IMG/VR virus record: IMGVR_UViG_3300043424_000625
Location: 1-64,000 of that record
Length of the DNA: 64,000 nucleotides
From: a virus
Reading direction: 5' to 3' (one strand)
Position 1 is the stretch's first letter, and each line of letters begins with the position of its first letter. A model generated the notes under the pieces. It was not told where the DNA came from. It saw only the letters and a program-made list of their open reading frames with translations, and did not search any database. Below, in pieces: positions 9,290 through 17,621 of the stretch. Made by a program: the position numbers and the translations under genes.

Positions 9290-9746
9290 CTGGGACTCCG
9301 AAGGAAGACGGAGGAGCACGGGTAAGAAGGATCTCAACACCCTCCCCAGTCTGGCTCATGCGCTTCACAAGCTGCACCTCGAAGAACACTGAGTCGTCAA
9401 TGTCGAGCGCAGTGGAGAGGCAGTCTTCAATCAACTTACGTCGATTGCCCACGTCAAACTTCTTATAGAGTGTTTTTGCTTGGTTTTTAGCCCATCCACT
9501 GTTGATGACAGTGTCGAAGTGGAACACCATCCGGAGCACATACAGGCTCTTCTCTGTATGACCTTGGACGAACGCGGCCAAGTCAGTGAAGAAGGAAGTC
9601 CGCAGATGATCTGCGAAAAGCGTCTGAAAGTCGCGTGCTTCCTTCGAATAGACCTGGCCGCCCTGTCTCCGATGAACGCGGATCCGGTTTTCGGACGGAG
9701 GGAGGAAGGGGACCCACAACCTCAGACTATCGGTATACTCGAGCAT
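9264..9746 (-). CDS. rusA: RusA-family Holliday junction resolvase
   Basis: RusA enzymes cut four-way DNA junctions as metal-dependent dimers. The protein has the family opening P-P-S-E-N near residue 19, then R-I-R-V-H-R, a G-G-x-V-Y-S-K-E-A-R-D-F segment, and a late D-I-D-D-S-V-F-F segment (about residues 120-127) matching the conserved N/D-x-x-K/D-x-x-x-D acidic site of the family. The 160 residues are slightly longer than the 120 usual for RusA. The start at 9746 is preferred because GGAGG lies seven bases before it; the longer upstream frame overlaps the previous gene. It lies in a nuclease cluster with RecA, fitting resolution of recombination or packaging intermediates. Confidence 0.8.
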   Translation of the reverse strand: MLEYTDSLRLWVPFLPPSENRIRVHRRQGGQVYSKEARDFQTLFADHLRTSFFTDLAAFVQGHTEKSLYVLRMVFHFDTVINSGWAKNQAKTLYKKFDVGNRRKLIEDCLSTALDIDDSVFFEVQLVKRMSQTGEGVEILLTRAPPSSFGVPDVRRIQQK

Positions 9747-10272
9747 TGTTGTCCCTCCGCTTATTGTCCAGCTCCATCTTCTTTGTCTCAATCAGCCGGC
9801 TGAGGACCGACCGATCCCGCGACGCCGCCTTGGCCAACCCTTCCAGGAGTTCCTGGTAGGTCGCAGCCTCCACGTAGGCCACGTCCGCCTCGATGTACCG
9901 AACATCCGTGAGGCACTGGTCGTCTTTTTCCTGTGCTGTGCCCGGCTTGGTCTTGCGGACCAGCGCCTTGGTCAGTTTGAGACGGCGGTCGGAGTTGAGA
10001 ACCTCTGCGCGTGCGACCGTGTGGAGGTTCTCAAGATAATCCGCGTAGTTACACATCAAGGTGTAGACTTCCGCCAGTTCCCTCGTGGTGAAGTCCGCCA
10101 CGTTTGACGGGAGCCTTCCATCGAACGGCTGTCCGCTGGAATCGACGGGGCGCGCAGGGATCTCCAGGCCAAGCTTCTCAATTCTTTGGAGAGCCCGATC
10201 TGCGGCCCCCGAGTACATCTCTTCCCCGTCTTCCAGGGTTACGGTAAAGTCCGTGGCTGCGCGCTTCGTCAT
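9727..10272 (-). CDS. Helical hypothetical protein of recombination cluster (181 aa)
   Basis: The protein is mostly charged and predicted helical, with no cysteines of note and no membrane segment. Features are an N-terminal basic stretch, a T-R-E-L-A-E-V-Y region around residue 68, and a long Lys/Arg/Asp-rich C-terminal half (about 95-181) that could form a coiled coil. It sits between the Cas4-like nuclease and RusA, overlapping RusA by 20 bases, so it may act with one of them as a cofactor. I do not recognise the family, and the function is left open. Confidence 0.6.
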   Translation of the reverse strand: MTKRAATDFTVTLEDGEEMYSGAADRALQRIEKLGLEIPARPVDSSGQPFDGRLPSNVADFTTRELAEVYTLMCNYADYLENLHTVARAEVLNSDRRLKLTKALVRKTKPGTAQEKDDQCLTDVRYIEADVAYVEAATYQELLEGLAKAASRDRSVLSRLIETKKMELDNKRRDNNARVYR

Positions 10273-10280
10273 CCTTCACC

Positions 10281-11090
10281 TCACAGCTTTTGAGGGCAGT
10301 GATAGGAATACGGGCAGAACCCGCAATCGTCCTTTGACGCATCGGCGATCGGAGGTTCCCCCTTCTCAAGCGCAAGGTCTACGACCTGGCCCTTGTTCTT
10401 CCACCATCTGCGGTAGTACTTCTCGTCGTAGACCATCACAAATTCTTTGACGTTGTGGGGCCACGACTTGCTGACATACAAGAAGCTGATGAACGGGACT
10501 TCGAGGGCCTTGGCGTAGATGGCCACAGCCTGCGTAATGTGATCGTCCTTCGGCTTCACGAGCGTGTCGAATTCTTTGCCAATACTTTTGATCTCGACGA
10601 GGACCCGAGCCTGCTCAATCTCGGCGACGCCGTCCGTGTGACTGCCGAGTACCATCGCCTCGTCCAGATCGACCGTCATCTCATCCGCGAACTTACCAGG
10701 CAGCGCGGCATGCAGCGCCTTCTGCACAACATCGTGAATCGCGTGGCCCATCGCGAAGGTGATCTGCAACTCTGGGGAGATCACTGACTTGGGACGAATG
10801 CTTGCATCGACATCGTAGTAGAGGCGGCGAACACAGGAGGCCGCCGAGCTTGCGTGAATCGTGCCCACGCTGCGCTCGGGCTTCTTCCAGGTTCCGGTCC
10901 CGTGGCAGGCACGGCAAGGTTCATCCGCCGGAATTGCCTTCCATGCCGTGTATTCGGTGAGCGTCATGCCCTCCTGCTGGCCCAACTTCTTCACGCCCAT
11001 GTAGTAGTAGCCGCGCATGTTGATGCTTTTGCGCACGGCCTCAATCTCTTCGGCAGAGAGACCCTCAAGGTCCTTAATCGTCCTGATCAT
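10281..11090 (-). CDS. Cas4/RecB-like PD-(D/E)XK nuclease with likely Fe-S cluster
   Basis: The start at 11090 is chosen to limit overlap with the upstream gene. A central segment reads S-A-A-S-C-V-R-R-L-Y-Y-D, the typical N-terminal part of Cas4-like nucleases. It is followed by G-H-A-I-H, then G-S-H-T-D-G and V-L-V-E-I-K-S-I, which supply the D and the E-x-K of the PD-(D/E)XK site. The C-terminus ends in C-x2-C-x5-C. Together with the first Cys this matches a 4Fe-4S cluster as in Cas4 and AddB. There is also an internal C-x2-C-H-G-T-G near residue 53. The likely role is a single-strand exonuclease in recombination. No Cas1 or Cas2 lies nearby, so no CRISPR link is implied. Confidence 0.8.
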   Translation of the reverse strand: MIRTIKDLEGLSAEEIEAVRKSINMRGYYYMGVKKLGQQEGMTLTEYTAWKAIPADEPCRACHGTGTWKKPERSVGTIHASSAASCVRRLYYDVDASIRPKSVISPELQITFAMGHAIHDVVQKALHAALPGKFADEMTVDLDEAMVLGSHTDGVAEIEQARVLVEIKSIGKEFDTLVKPKDDHITQAVAIYAKALEVPFISFLYVSKSWPHNVKEFVMVYDEKYYRRWWKNKGQVVDLALEKGEPPIADASKDDCGFCPYSYHCPQKL

Positions 11091-11544
11091 CTTTGTACTT
11101 CTCGAGAAGTTGAAGGAACCAGTGCTCAGGGATGACGTAGTAGCCTTCCCCCTCAGTCCTGAACTCAACATAGAACAGTGGAATTTGGTCCTTGGTTGCC
11201 TGCCCGGCAATCTTGACTAAATCCGCTGCCTTTAGAGAGTATGACTTACTATCGGTGTATTTACATTCCACACGAACCAGGTCCGACTTGATGTCTCCTT
11301 TGTCCACGGGCGTCTGCCCGGATGCAATCGTTTGGCGTGCCCCGAGGTCCTTAGCAACTCGACGCTCCTGCTTGTCAGCCTGAGCGCGAGTGCTTTGGCT
11401 TCGCGGAGCCCGAGGAACGTACTCCTCGGACTGGATCTCGTGGCGGGGAAAGGCCCGGTCGCATGTGCGACAGCGGACCTTTCCCAACGACCACGGAACC
11501 AGATTGACTCCGCTACAGACGGGGCACGTTGGCCTCCGGCTCAC
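11074..11544 (-). CDS. Zinc-ribbon plus resolvase-like endonuclease (156 aa)
   Basis: Residues 8-29 form a four-cysteine ribbon (C-P-V-C ... C-R-T-C). After a basic linker, residues about 60-130 have the restriction-endonuclease-like pattern: E-R-R-V-A-K-D-L-G, then G-D-I-K-S-D, V-E-C-K-Y-T and a K-S-Y-S-L segment, matching the E...D...E-x-K layout of archaeal-type junction resolvases and VRR-like nucleases. It overlaps RecA by ATGA. A junction or branch nuclease acting with RecA is inferred. With RusA and the Cas4-like protein the operon carries three putative DNA-structure nucleases. Confidence 0.65.
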   Translation of the reverse strand: MSRRPTCPVCSGVNLVPWSLGKVRCRTCDRAFPRHEIQSEEYVPRAPRSQSTRAQADKQERRVAKDLGARQTIASGQTPVDKGDIKSDLVRVECKYTDSKSYSLKAADLVKIAGQATKDQIPLFYVEFRTEGEGYYVIPEHWFLQLLEKYKDDQDD

Positions 11545-12683
11545 CCGTACGAGCAGCGGATGCCCGCCGCTCGCATCGTGTCGTCTTCAATCTTCTGGAG
11601 AAGCCCATTGTCGAGGACGAACTTCACCGCTGAATCGAGTCCCTGCCCAATCTGCTGACCTTGGTAGAAGTACCAGGCCCCCTTTCTCGACATGACTTCG
11701 TAATCGGCCGCAACAGCAATCGAGTGCGCTGCGCGATTGATGCCCGTGTGCTTGAACAGGTAGTCGTAGGTGCCAGAGGCTCCTTCGTGACCTCCAGCCT
11801 TCTGCTTGGTGATCTCCCACCGCACTGTCTTTCCAGTGGTGAGGTCACCATCGCGGACCTTCGCCTGCGGCGACATCTCAATCGTGACCCAGCGCGCGTG
11901 CTTGAGTGCCCATCCTCCCGCCTCAACTGTCTTTGGGGAGTACTTGTTGGCGCGGTCGGTGTTGTCGCGGACCTGGTTGATCCCGATGACACAAGTGAGG
12001 TTCGGATTGCCGTCCTTGTCAGGACCGAGTGCCGCGTTCAGTTTGCGCGCAAAGCGCGTGTTGAGAAGCGCAGCACCGCCCACTCGGTTCGGCTCGCTGA
12101 GATTGCTCTCCTCGTCGTGCTCCGTCAGCAACGATCCGAAGGAGTCAATGACGACGATGTCAAACTCTCTGGTCTCAATTAGCTCGATCGCAATCTGGAG
12201 AGACTCCTCTGCAAGCGCAGGAGGAACCGTGATGAACTCACCGACCTGCCTGCGGAGTTTCTCCTCATAGTCTGCGGGGAAGGCCTCATCGTTTGCTTCG
12301 TACTGATCCCGCAAGAGGGAGATCTCCATGTCCGACATCGCAACGCGAACTCCGCAAAGCTGCGCGTACTCCTTGTCGTAGACCATCTCAGTCGAGACGA
12401 CGGCGACCGTTGTCTTGTCCCCATGTCGTTCTTGGTGCTGGCGAATGACTTGGTTGACCAGCCAGTTCTTTCCAACTCCCTGCTTGCCGGTGAGGAAGGT
12501 CATCCCGCCGGCAGGAAGACCTCCGCCCAGCGCGATGTCGAGGTCAAGAACTCCCGTCGGTAGTCTCTTGACCTTCCAGGGCATCGTGTACTCTCCGGCA
12601 GTGAAGACCTTGCCGGGGTACTTGCTCTTGATTTTGTTGATGGCCGCCTGAGCGTTACTTTCTTCCTTCTTGGCGCGAGCCAT
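11541..12683 (-). CDS. recA: RecA/UvsX-type recombinase
   Basis: RecA proteins form filaments on single-stranded DNA and drive strand exchange using ATP. The 380 residues include a Walker A G-K-Q-G-V-G-K-N (near residue 66), a Walker B I-V-V-I-D-S-F-G, and a loop-2-like I-N-Q-V-R-D-N. A basic N-terminus (MARAKKEE) and a short C-terminal domain complete the usual RecA architecture. The Walker A differs from the bacterial GPESSGKT consensus, as in phage UvsX proteins. It overlaps a zinc-ribbon gene upstream by 29 bases and the nuclease gene downstream by ATGA. Confidence 0.92.
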   Translation of the reverse strand: MARAKKEESNAQAAINKIKSKYPGKVFTAGEYTMPWKVKRLPTGVLDLDIALGGGLPAGGMTFLTGKQGVGKNWLVNQVIRQHQERHGDKTTVAVVSTEMVYDKEYAQLCGVRVAMSDMEISLLRDQYEANDEAFPADYEEKLRRQVGEFITVPPALAEESLQIAIELIETREFDIVVIDSFGSLLTEHDEESNLSEPNRVGGAALLNTRFARKLNAALGPDKDGNPNLTCVIGINQVRDNTDRANKYSPKTVEAGGWALKHARWVTIEMSPQAKVRDGDLTTGKTVRWEITKQKAGGHEGASGTYDYLFKHTGINRAAHSIAVAADYEVMSRKGAWYFYQGQQIGQGLDSAVKFVLDNGLLQKIEDDTMRAAGIRCSYG

Positions 12684-12834
12684 GCTTCTCCCACGGGCGG
12701 GTGCCGCAGTTGGGACAGACCGGAGTGAGACCCCGGTTGTCGACTTTTCTTGAGCCGCAGGAAGGGCACGAGCCCTTGCCCTCCATCGCGGTCTTTACGT
12801 GTTGGTCATCGAGGACGACAGCGTACTTGTCCAT
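12655..12834 (-). CDS. Zinc-ribbon mini-protein (59 aa)
   Basis: The ATG at 12834 has a strong AAAGGAG ribosome site about eight bases upstream. The peptide has two C-x2-C pairs separated by 15 residues (C-P-S-C-G-S then C-P-N-C-G-T), a classic zinc ribbon, flanked by a short acidic N-terminus and a basic tail. It ends 29 bases inside recA, so translation is coupled. Zinc-ribbon mini-proteins in phage operons often contact nucleic acid or polymerase, but no specific role can be given. Confidence 0.75.
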   Translation of the reverse strand: MDKYAVVLDDQHVKTAMEGKGSCPSCGSRKVDNRGLTPVCPNCGTRPWEKHGSRQEGRK

Positions 12835-13112
12835 TTGTTTAGCTCCTTTCGGAAAGCAGGAACGGGGTGGATCCCCAGGACAAGTTTATACGCTGTGGCC
12901 CTCTTGGGCTCGTTCGAACCGACAGCAGTCTGAAATGAGTTGATCTCCCGTACTCGAGATGAGATGCGAAAGAGCCCTCGAAAGACAACATCCTGCTGTC
13001 TTTCGAGGCTCTCCGAGATCAGGTCTTTGAGAGTTGTGAGCACGAGCGCAACGACCGAGTCTGGTAGCCCGGTCCTCTTGCAGATCGCCCTCTCCAGCTC
13101 GGCCTGTGTCAC
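12795..13112 (-). CDS. HU/IHF-family DNA-bending protein
   Basis: HU-type proteins bind and bend DNA as dimers. The 105 residues begin with a helical region (T-Q-A-E-L-E-R-A-I-C-K-R-T-G-L, then V-V-A-L-V-L-T-T-L-K-D-L-I), followed by the beta segment V-V-F-R-G-L-F-R-I and a C-terminal R-K-E-L-N-K-W helix, the HU order. The usual R-N-P-x-T arm tip is not clearly present, so the arm may differ. It overlaps the DNA polymerase by ATGA, pointing to a role in replication or genome organisation. Confidence 0.75.
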   Translation of the reverse strand: MTQAELERAICKRTGLPDSVVALVLTTLKDLISESLERQQDVVFRGLFRISSRVREINSFQTAVGSNEPKRATAYKLVLGIHPVPAFRKELNKWTSTLSSSMTNT

Positions 13113-15514
13113 TTCGCCTCTCCCCAGGACCGAGCAGAGTCCATCGAAATCAGGATGGGAACGCGCATGGGATACGGGTTCTCCATGCAGCTGCGGATGT
13201 GGATCTTTGCCTGGTCGACAACGTCTGGAATGTTCGGAACCTCGAACACGAGCTCGTCGTGGATCTGCAACAGCATCCGAACCCCGAGTTCGCGAAGGGC
13301 CTCGTTACTCTCACAGTTGATCATCGCCTGAATGGCAATATCGGCGGCGGAACCTTGAATTCTTGAGTTAACCGATTGCCGCTGAGCCTGCATCGCCAGG
13401 CCACGTTCCTTTGACAAGATATCGGGAAGGCGGCGATACCTCCCAATGATCGTCTGTACAAAGAGATCATTTTCGCACTGGTAATGAGTGTCGTCGATGA
13501 ACTCTTGTACCTTCGGGTAGATGGAGAAGTACTTCTCGATAAGCTCCTCTGCTTCGGGACAGGTTTCGTAGTTTATCCCGTTTCGTCCGTACTTCTTGAC
13601 CATCTTCAGGCCAAGTTGTTGGCCAAGCTTCTTGGGGCCGATCCCGTACAGAAGTCCGAAGCCGACTGCCTTCATCTGACTCCGAAGCTCAAGAAGCTCG
13701 AGCTGTTCCTTGGTCGGATGCTCAGCTTTCTTTGCAGCCGCGATGTCGTCATAGTTCGCGCCAACCGCAAGTGCCCCCGTCATGGAGTGCAGGTCCTTGC
13801 CGCTGCGAATCGTGTCGATCATCCGGGGATCTTCGCTCATGTGAGCCATGATCCGCATTTCGAGCTGCTCGTAGTCAGCCACGATCAGTAGCATTTCTTG
13901 GTCGCGCGGATACTTCGGGGACTGAATGTGCGCTACATCCGGCAGATACCAGTCATCGCAAGATCCCCACTGCCCGGCGATGAAGAACTCTCGGATTCTG
14001 CGGCCCCAGTTACCACGAGCCGGAATGTTCTGAAGGTTTGGCTCTCCGGATGACAGACGGCCAGTGACCGTTCCCGCGCTCTTGAGGTCCGTGTGGATCC
14101 GCCTTCGCGCATCGACGGTTCTCGGCAATGCGTCGATATAGGTGCTGTGCAATTTCTTCAAGACTCTGTGTTCCTGAAGAAGTTGTGCTAGCGGGTTTCC
14201 CTTCTCTGCCCATTCTTCAATGACCTCCTTGCTGACTGAGGGCTTCTTCACGCCCGTTGTTCCGCCGCTGCTGAGCTTGCGTGCGGGATTGCCAAACGGA
14301 TCTAGCCACTGTCCGCCCTTCGTTGTGAAGAAGAGATCGACAAGCTGAGTCGGGCTGTTTGGATTGATCTCCCAGCCGACTTGTGCGACAAACTCGCGCT
14401 CAAGGCGGTCGATGTCCATGACCATCGGAGCGGCGAGTGCCTGAATCGCATCGACGTCCAGCTGAAACCCGCGACGCTCCATCATCCACAGAATCCGGAT
14501 GAACGTCGCAGAGACGTCGTTGTAGTAATCGAGCAATGTCATGTCGGGGTTGATGTTCTCTTTCGAGAGTAGCGACTCAAGCTCTTCTGTGAGCTTGAAT
14601 GTCGCCCAGGCGTCGAGAGACGCGTAGTCACCGACAAGCAGCGTGATCATGTCGAGCGGAGACAGCTCATTCTCCGAAGCCTTCGCCAAGTGCCCGAGAA
14701 TGAACTCGTGCGCCTCAATGAGCGCGTCCGGATCAACGAGTGCGTCCTTGTGCGAATCGCGCTCTTTGTCCGCGACGGGGCCCATCCCAAGAAGTTCGTA
14801 AAAATCGCTGACGTAGCCAGACTTTCCGCGAGTGGTTGGGCAGAGCCCGTGTTTTCTGGCGATCTTTAGAACTTTGGTAGCCGGCAGAAGTTTGGAGTGA
14901 TCCTTTCGCCCCAATCCGAGCTTCTTGGAGACGGTCTGCATGTCCTCGAGGTCATCAGGATCCATGTCAATCTGGCCAATCAGCGCCAGGATCTCCAGTG
15001 CCAGAGACGTATCGGCAGTCTCAAGGGCATCGTGCATTCGGCACAAAGTTTCGACTTCTCTGTCTGTGGTCCCCACTCCTCCAAACACTTCCGAGAACGG
15101 AGCCATCTTGAGGCCGAGATAGTCCGCCGCGCACTGCTTTAGACCGTGCCGGCCCTGTCGGTTCTCATCGTGAAGCCAGTCCATCGACACGGTGTCGTAG
15201 ATGTGCCCCGCGATGTGAATGCCGTGATTGGCGGCCATGTGCATGTCGAACTTTGCGTTTGTCATGCACTTCCGGATCTCTGGGTTCTCCAGAACAGGCT
15301 GGAACACCGGAAGCAGGCGTACTGGGGCGCAAAACCGCATTCCTTCGTAGCCGAAGGAAAAGAACTTGATCCGCGCACCGAGCTTATCGAGCCCCGTGGT
15401 CTCGGTGTCAAACCCGACCCTGGGAAGCGTCATCATATGGGCTGCAAGCTTCTTGGCCTCCTCCTCGGAGAAGACGTACATCGGCAGCGGCGTGTCAATG
15501 AACTGATAGCGCAT
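13109..15514 (-). CDS. Family A DNA polymerase with 3'-5' exonuclease domain
   Basis: This is the replicative polymerase candidate (801 aa). The N-terminal exonuclease domain has D-T-E-T-T-G-L-D (D36, E38), N-A-K-F-D-M-H and Y-A-S-L-D. The polymerase domain has motif A V-A-D-Y-E-Q-L-E-M-R (D547), motif B R-S-Q-M-K-A-V-G-F-G-L-L-Y-G, and motif C Q-I-H-D-E-L-V-F (H752, D753). There is no 5'-3' exonuclease domain. An insertion of about 120 residues separates the second and third exonuclease motifs, which is unusual. Motif B has G-F-G where most family members have N-F-G. A 12-bp hairpin lies just before its start. Confidence 0.95.
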   Translation of the reverse strand: MRYQFIDTPLPMYVFSEEEAKKLAAHMMTLPRVGFDTETTGLDKLGARIKFFSFGYEGMRFCAPVRLLPVFQPVLENPEIRKCMTNAKFDMHMAANHGIHIAGHIYDTVSMDWLHDENRQGRHGLKQCAADYLGLKMAPFSEVFGGVGTTDREVETLCRMHDALETADTSLALEILALIGQIDMDPDDLEDMQTVSKKLGLGRKDHSKLLPATKVLKIARKHGLCPTTRGKSGYVSDFYELLGMGPVADKERDSHKDALVDPDALIEAHEFILGHLAKASENELSPLDMITLLVGDYASLDAWATFKLTEELESLLSKENINPDMTLLDYYNDVSATFIRILWMMERRGFQLDVDAIQALAAPMVMDIDRLEREFVAQVGWEINPNSPTQLVDLFFTTKGGQWLDPFGNPARKLSSGGTTGVKKPSVSKEVIEEWAEKGNPLAQLLQEHRVLKKLHSTYIDALPRTVDARRRIHTDLKSAGTVTGRLSSGEPNLQNIPARGNWGRRIREFFIAGQWGSCDDWYLPDVAHIQSPKYPRDQEMLLIVADYEQLEMRIMAHMSEDPRMIDTIRSGKDLHSMTGALAVGANYDDIAAAKKAEHPTKEQLELLELRSQMKAVGFGLLYGIGPKKLGQQLGLKMVKKYGRNGINYETCPEAEELIEKYFSIYPKVQEFIDDTHYQCENDLFVQTIIGRYRRLPDILSKERGLAMQAQRQSVNSRIQGSAADIAIQAMINCESNEALRELGVRMLLQIHDELVFEVPNIPDVVDQAKIHIRSCMENPYPMRVPILISMDSARSWGEAK

Positions 15515-15530
15515 GGTTCCTCCGCAAAGA

Positions 15531-15558
15531 CCGAGGGGCCCCAGAAGGGGCCCCTCGG
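15531..15558 (-). terminator. Intra-operon hairpin before DNA polymerase
   Basis: A perfect 12-bp, GC-rich stem (15531-15542 with 15547-15558, loop of four) lies between the stop of the zinc-ribbon protein and the DNA polymerase start. No long T-run follows on the minus strand (TCTTTG), so it is more likely a partial terminator, an RNA processing site or an mRNA stabiliser. It would let the upstream gene, a candidate ssDNA-binding protein, be made in excess over the polymerase. Confidence 0.6.
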
Positions 15559-15564
15559 CAGTGA

Positions 15565-16683
15565 TTAGCCGCGGAAGTTGTTGTACCGCTTGGCGGAAGA
15601 GGCGAACCCGATGTCGCCCTCACGCAAGCCCAGCATCTCCGCGTACTCTGCGTTTGTCCGAGGCTTGGTGTACTCCTCGAAGTCAAACTGATTCTTCATC
15701 AGATTATCCAAGGACTCGTCGTAGGTGAGGGCTCCCTCTCCATTGACCGTCACGGGGCACTGCTTGTTCTCCATGGTGAACTCGGTGACCGGAACCACGG
15801 AGTCCAGCGCAATCGTCGGGTAGCCCGTGGGTCCGGTGACCTTCTTGAGCTTGGCCACGACCTCATGGTACTCGTGGGGCCGAGGATCCGCGCAGGAGTC
15901 ACAGTCGTACTCCGCGCGCGGGAACTCCACCGCGCCACAGTGGCGGCAGCGAATGTCCTGGTCGGCGTAGTTCATGATCTCCGAGTCCGTCATGTCCGAC
16001 TCATTCGTGTCGAGCAGGACGTTCTCGCAAGCCGGGCAGACGAACACCGAGGGGAACAGTGTGCCGCCGCACTTGCAGATCGAACGCGCCTTGCGGGCAA
16101 TCTCCTGCACCACCTTGAACTGGGTGGCCGGAAGCTCCAGGAACTTCTTGCGATAGAACCCCAGGGAGTCCACGTCTCCAGCGGTGAGAAGCTGCTTCTT
16201 CTCACGCACCGACTTGACCTCATTCCACTGGTAGACGGGCTGACCCTTCAGCTTGCCTTCCGAGTAGGTAATGACCTGCCCATTCTTCTCAATCGGGGTC
16301 TTGTGGTAGAGGGCGTAGTGAATGATGCCCACGTAGAAGCGGTTGGGCTCGCCGTACTTGGGCTCCTGCACATTCGGGTTGTTCGAGTCCGCAAGCTTCT
16401 GAAGCGTGCAGTCCGGCCCGCCGTTGCCCCGGAAGTAGCCCCAGGAAGTCGTGCCGAACTTGTTGTTGAACTGGAGCTTGAACATGGGGGCGGAGAAGTA
16501 GGGCTGCACGCCCTCCTCACTGCTGTACTTACCGGGAGTCAGCTGAATCCACGCGGACTCGTCCTTCCCGATCTTCAATTCGTCGGACCACTTGGCCGAC
16601 CAGCCGGCACGCTTGCCACGGGGATTGCCTTTGCTGTCGCGCCGAGTGCGCCCGGCGCTCATGGGGATGGTCTTAGGAGCCAT
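15565..16683 (-). CDS. Zinc-ribbon protein, candidate ssDNA-binding protein (372 aa)
   Basis: The gene sits between primase and DNA polymerase, the usual place of a phage SSB. The N-terminus is basic (residues 1-30). Residues about 40-180 are rich in aromatic and basic residues of the kind found in OB folds. Two zinc-ribbon-like units follow near residues 200-265 (C-K-C-G ... C-P-A-C, then C-R-H-C-G ... C-D-S-C). The end carries a Phe/Asp/Glu-containing region. A hairpin directly after the gene could raise its yield relative to the polymerase. I infer SSB or primase-associated factor; the family is not recognised from sequence alone. Confidence 0.55.
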   Translation of the reverse strand: MAPKTIPMSAGRTRRDSKGNPRGKRAGWSAKWSDELKIGKDESAWIQLTPGKYSSEEGVQPYFSAPMFKLQFNNKFGTTSWGYFRGNGGPDCTLQKLADSNNPNVQEPKYGEPNRFYVGIIHYALYHKTPIEKNGQVITYSEGKLKGQPVYQWNEVKSVREKKQLLTAGDVDSLGFYRKKFLELPATQFKVVQEIARKARSICKCGGTLFPSVFVCPACENVLLDTNESDMTDSEIMNYADQDIRCRHCGAVEFPRAEYDCDSCADPRPHEYHEVVAKLKKVTGPTGYPTIALDSVVPVTEFTMENKQCPVTVNGEGALTYDESLDNLMKNQFDFEEYTKPRTNAEYAEMLGLREGDIGFASSAKRYNNFRG

Positions 16684-17621
16684 TGTCTTCTTGCCTCACT
16701 GATACTGACGGGAGTGCGGCACAGTTCACGCAGCTCTGCTGCCGTCAGGTCATCCGGTTGGTGGATGCCTTCTGGCAGCACAACCACACTAATTCGTGCC
16801 GCTTGAAGTTTTTGACTGATTTTGAGACTTCCTGCATGACCTGCGTCGTCGTTATCCAGACACAAAATCACTTGGGAAGTTAGACTCTCAATGAGCTTCT
16901 TCTGTGCATCTGTCATGTGGCTGCCCATCAGCGCGACCACATTGTTGATGCCTGCCTGGCAGAACCACAGCGCCGCCTTGAAGCCTTCGACGATGTAAAC
17001 GGGTTTCCGTTCCGTCTTGAGCTGCGTCGCGACCTTGTTGAGCCGCCAAACATGGTCCCCTTTTGAGAATGTGGGAACCTGAAGTCCATACTCCAGAAGC
17101 TCGGTAGTATAGACTTTGTATTTTCCGAATTCACTGGTGGGCTGCTTTCCAACGATGCCCACCAGCTTCCCGTCTTTGTCTCGCACGGGAAACGTGACTC
17201 TCGACAACTTCTTGTCGTACCCTACATCATTTTCAAAGAGCACTTTTTCACTGAAGCCCTCCGACACCAGCTTCGTCGGGCACCAGTCGAAGACCCCCAA
17301 AAGCCTCTCTGGCAGGCTATCCGGAGGTGCTTCCCTCTTAGCCGGTCTTGCTTTCTTTGTCGATGATTTTTTCGCTACTCGGTCAATCGTCGCGCTTGAC
17401 TCGCCCAGCAGCCTGAGAAACGTGCGGATGTTGCCACCGCCACATCCCGCAAAGCAGTGCCACAGCCCCGTCGCAGCATTGACCGAAAGACTGGGCTTAC
17501 TCTGCCCTGGCACCTCTCCGTGAATGGGGCAGAACCCCATGTAGTTGTCCCCGGACCCCACGCGGAGTCCGGGGACATACTTTTCAAACTCCGGCAGGAA
17601 CCTAAGCTCGGAATGGGTCAT
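16659..17621 (-). CDS. DnaG-type primase (CHC2 zinc finger plus TOPRIM)
   Basis: The primase makes RNA primers for lagging-strand synthesis. The start at 17621 (MTHSEL) has a purine-rich AAGAAGAGAG before it and overlaps the helicase by 20 bases. The N-terminus holds a CHC2 zinc finger (C-P-I-H ... W-H-C-F-A-G-C). Later come the TOPRIM parts: Y-I-V-E-G-F-K-A-A, L-M-G-S-H-M-T, and I-L-C-L-D-N-D-D-A-G. At 320 residues it is half the length of bacterial DnaG, lacking the helicase-binding C-terminal domain, which is usual for phage primases. Confidence 0.9.
   Translation of the reverse strand: MTHSELRFLPEFEKYVPGLRVGSGDNYMGFCPIHGEVPGQSKPSLSVNAATGLWHCFAGCGGGNIRTFLRLLGESSATIDRVAKKSSTKKARPAKREAPPDSLPERLLGVFDWCPTKLVSEGFSEKVLFENDVGYDKKLSRVTFPVRDKDGKLVGIVGKQPTSEFGKYKVYTTELLEYGLQVPTFSKGDHVWRLNKVATQLKTERKPVYIVEGFKAALWFCQAGINNVVALMGSHMTDAQKKLIESLTSQVILCLDNDDAGHAGSLKISQKLQAARISVVVLPEGIHQPDDLTAAELRELCRTPVSISEARRQWLLRPSP

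Noticed and set aside
10281-11090. Cas4-like nuclease as part of a CRISPR system
   Set aside because: No Cas1, Cas2 or repeat array is visible; Cas4-like nucleases are common in phage recombination operons.
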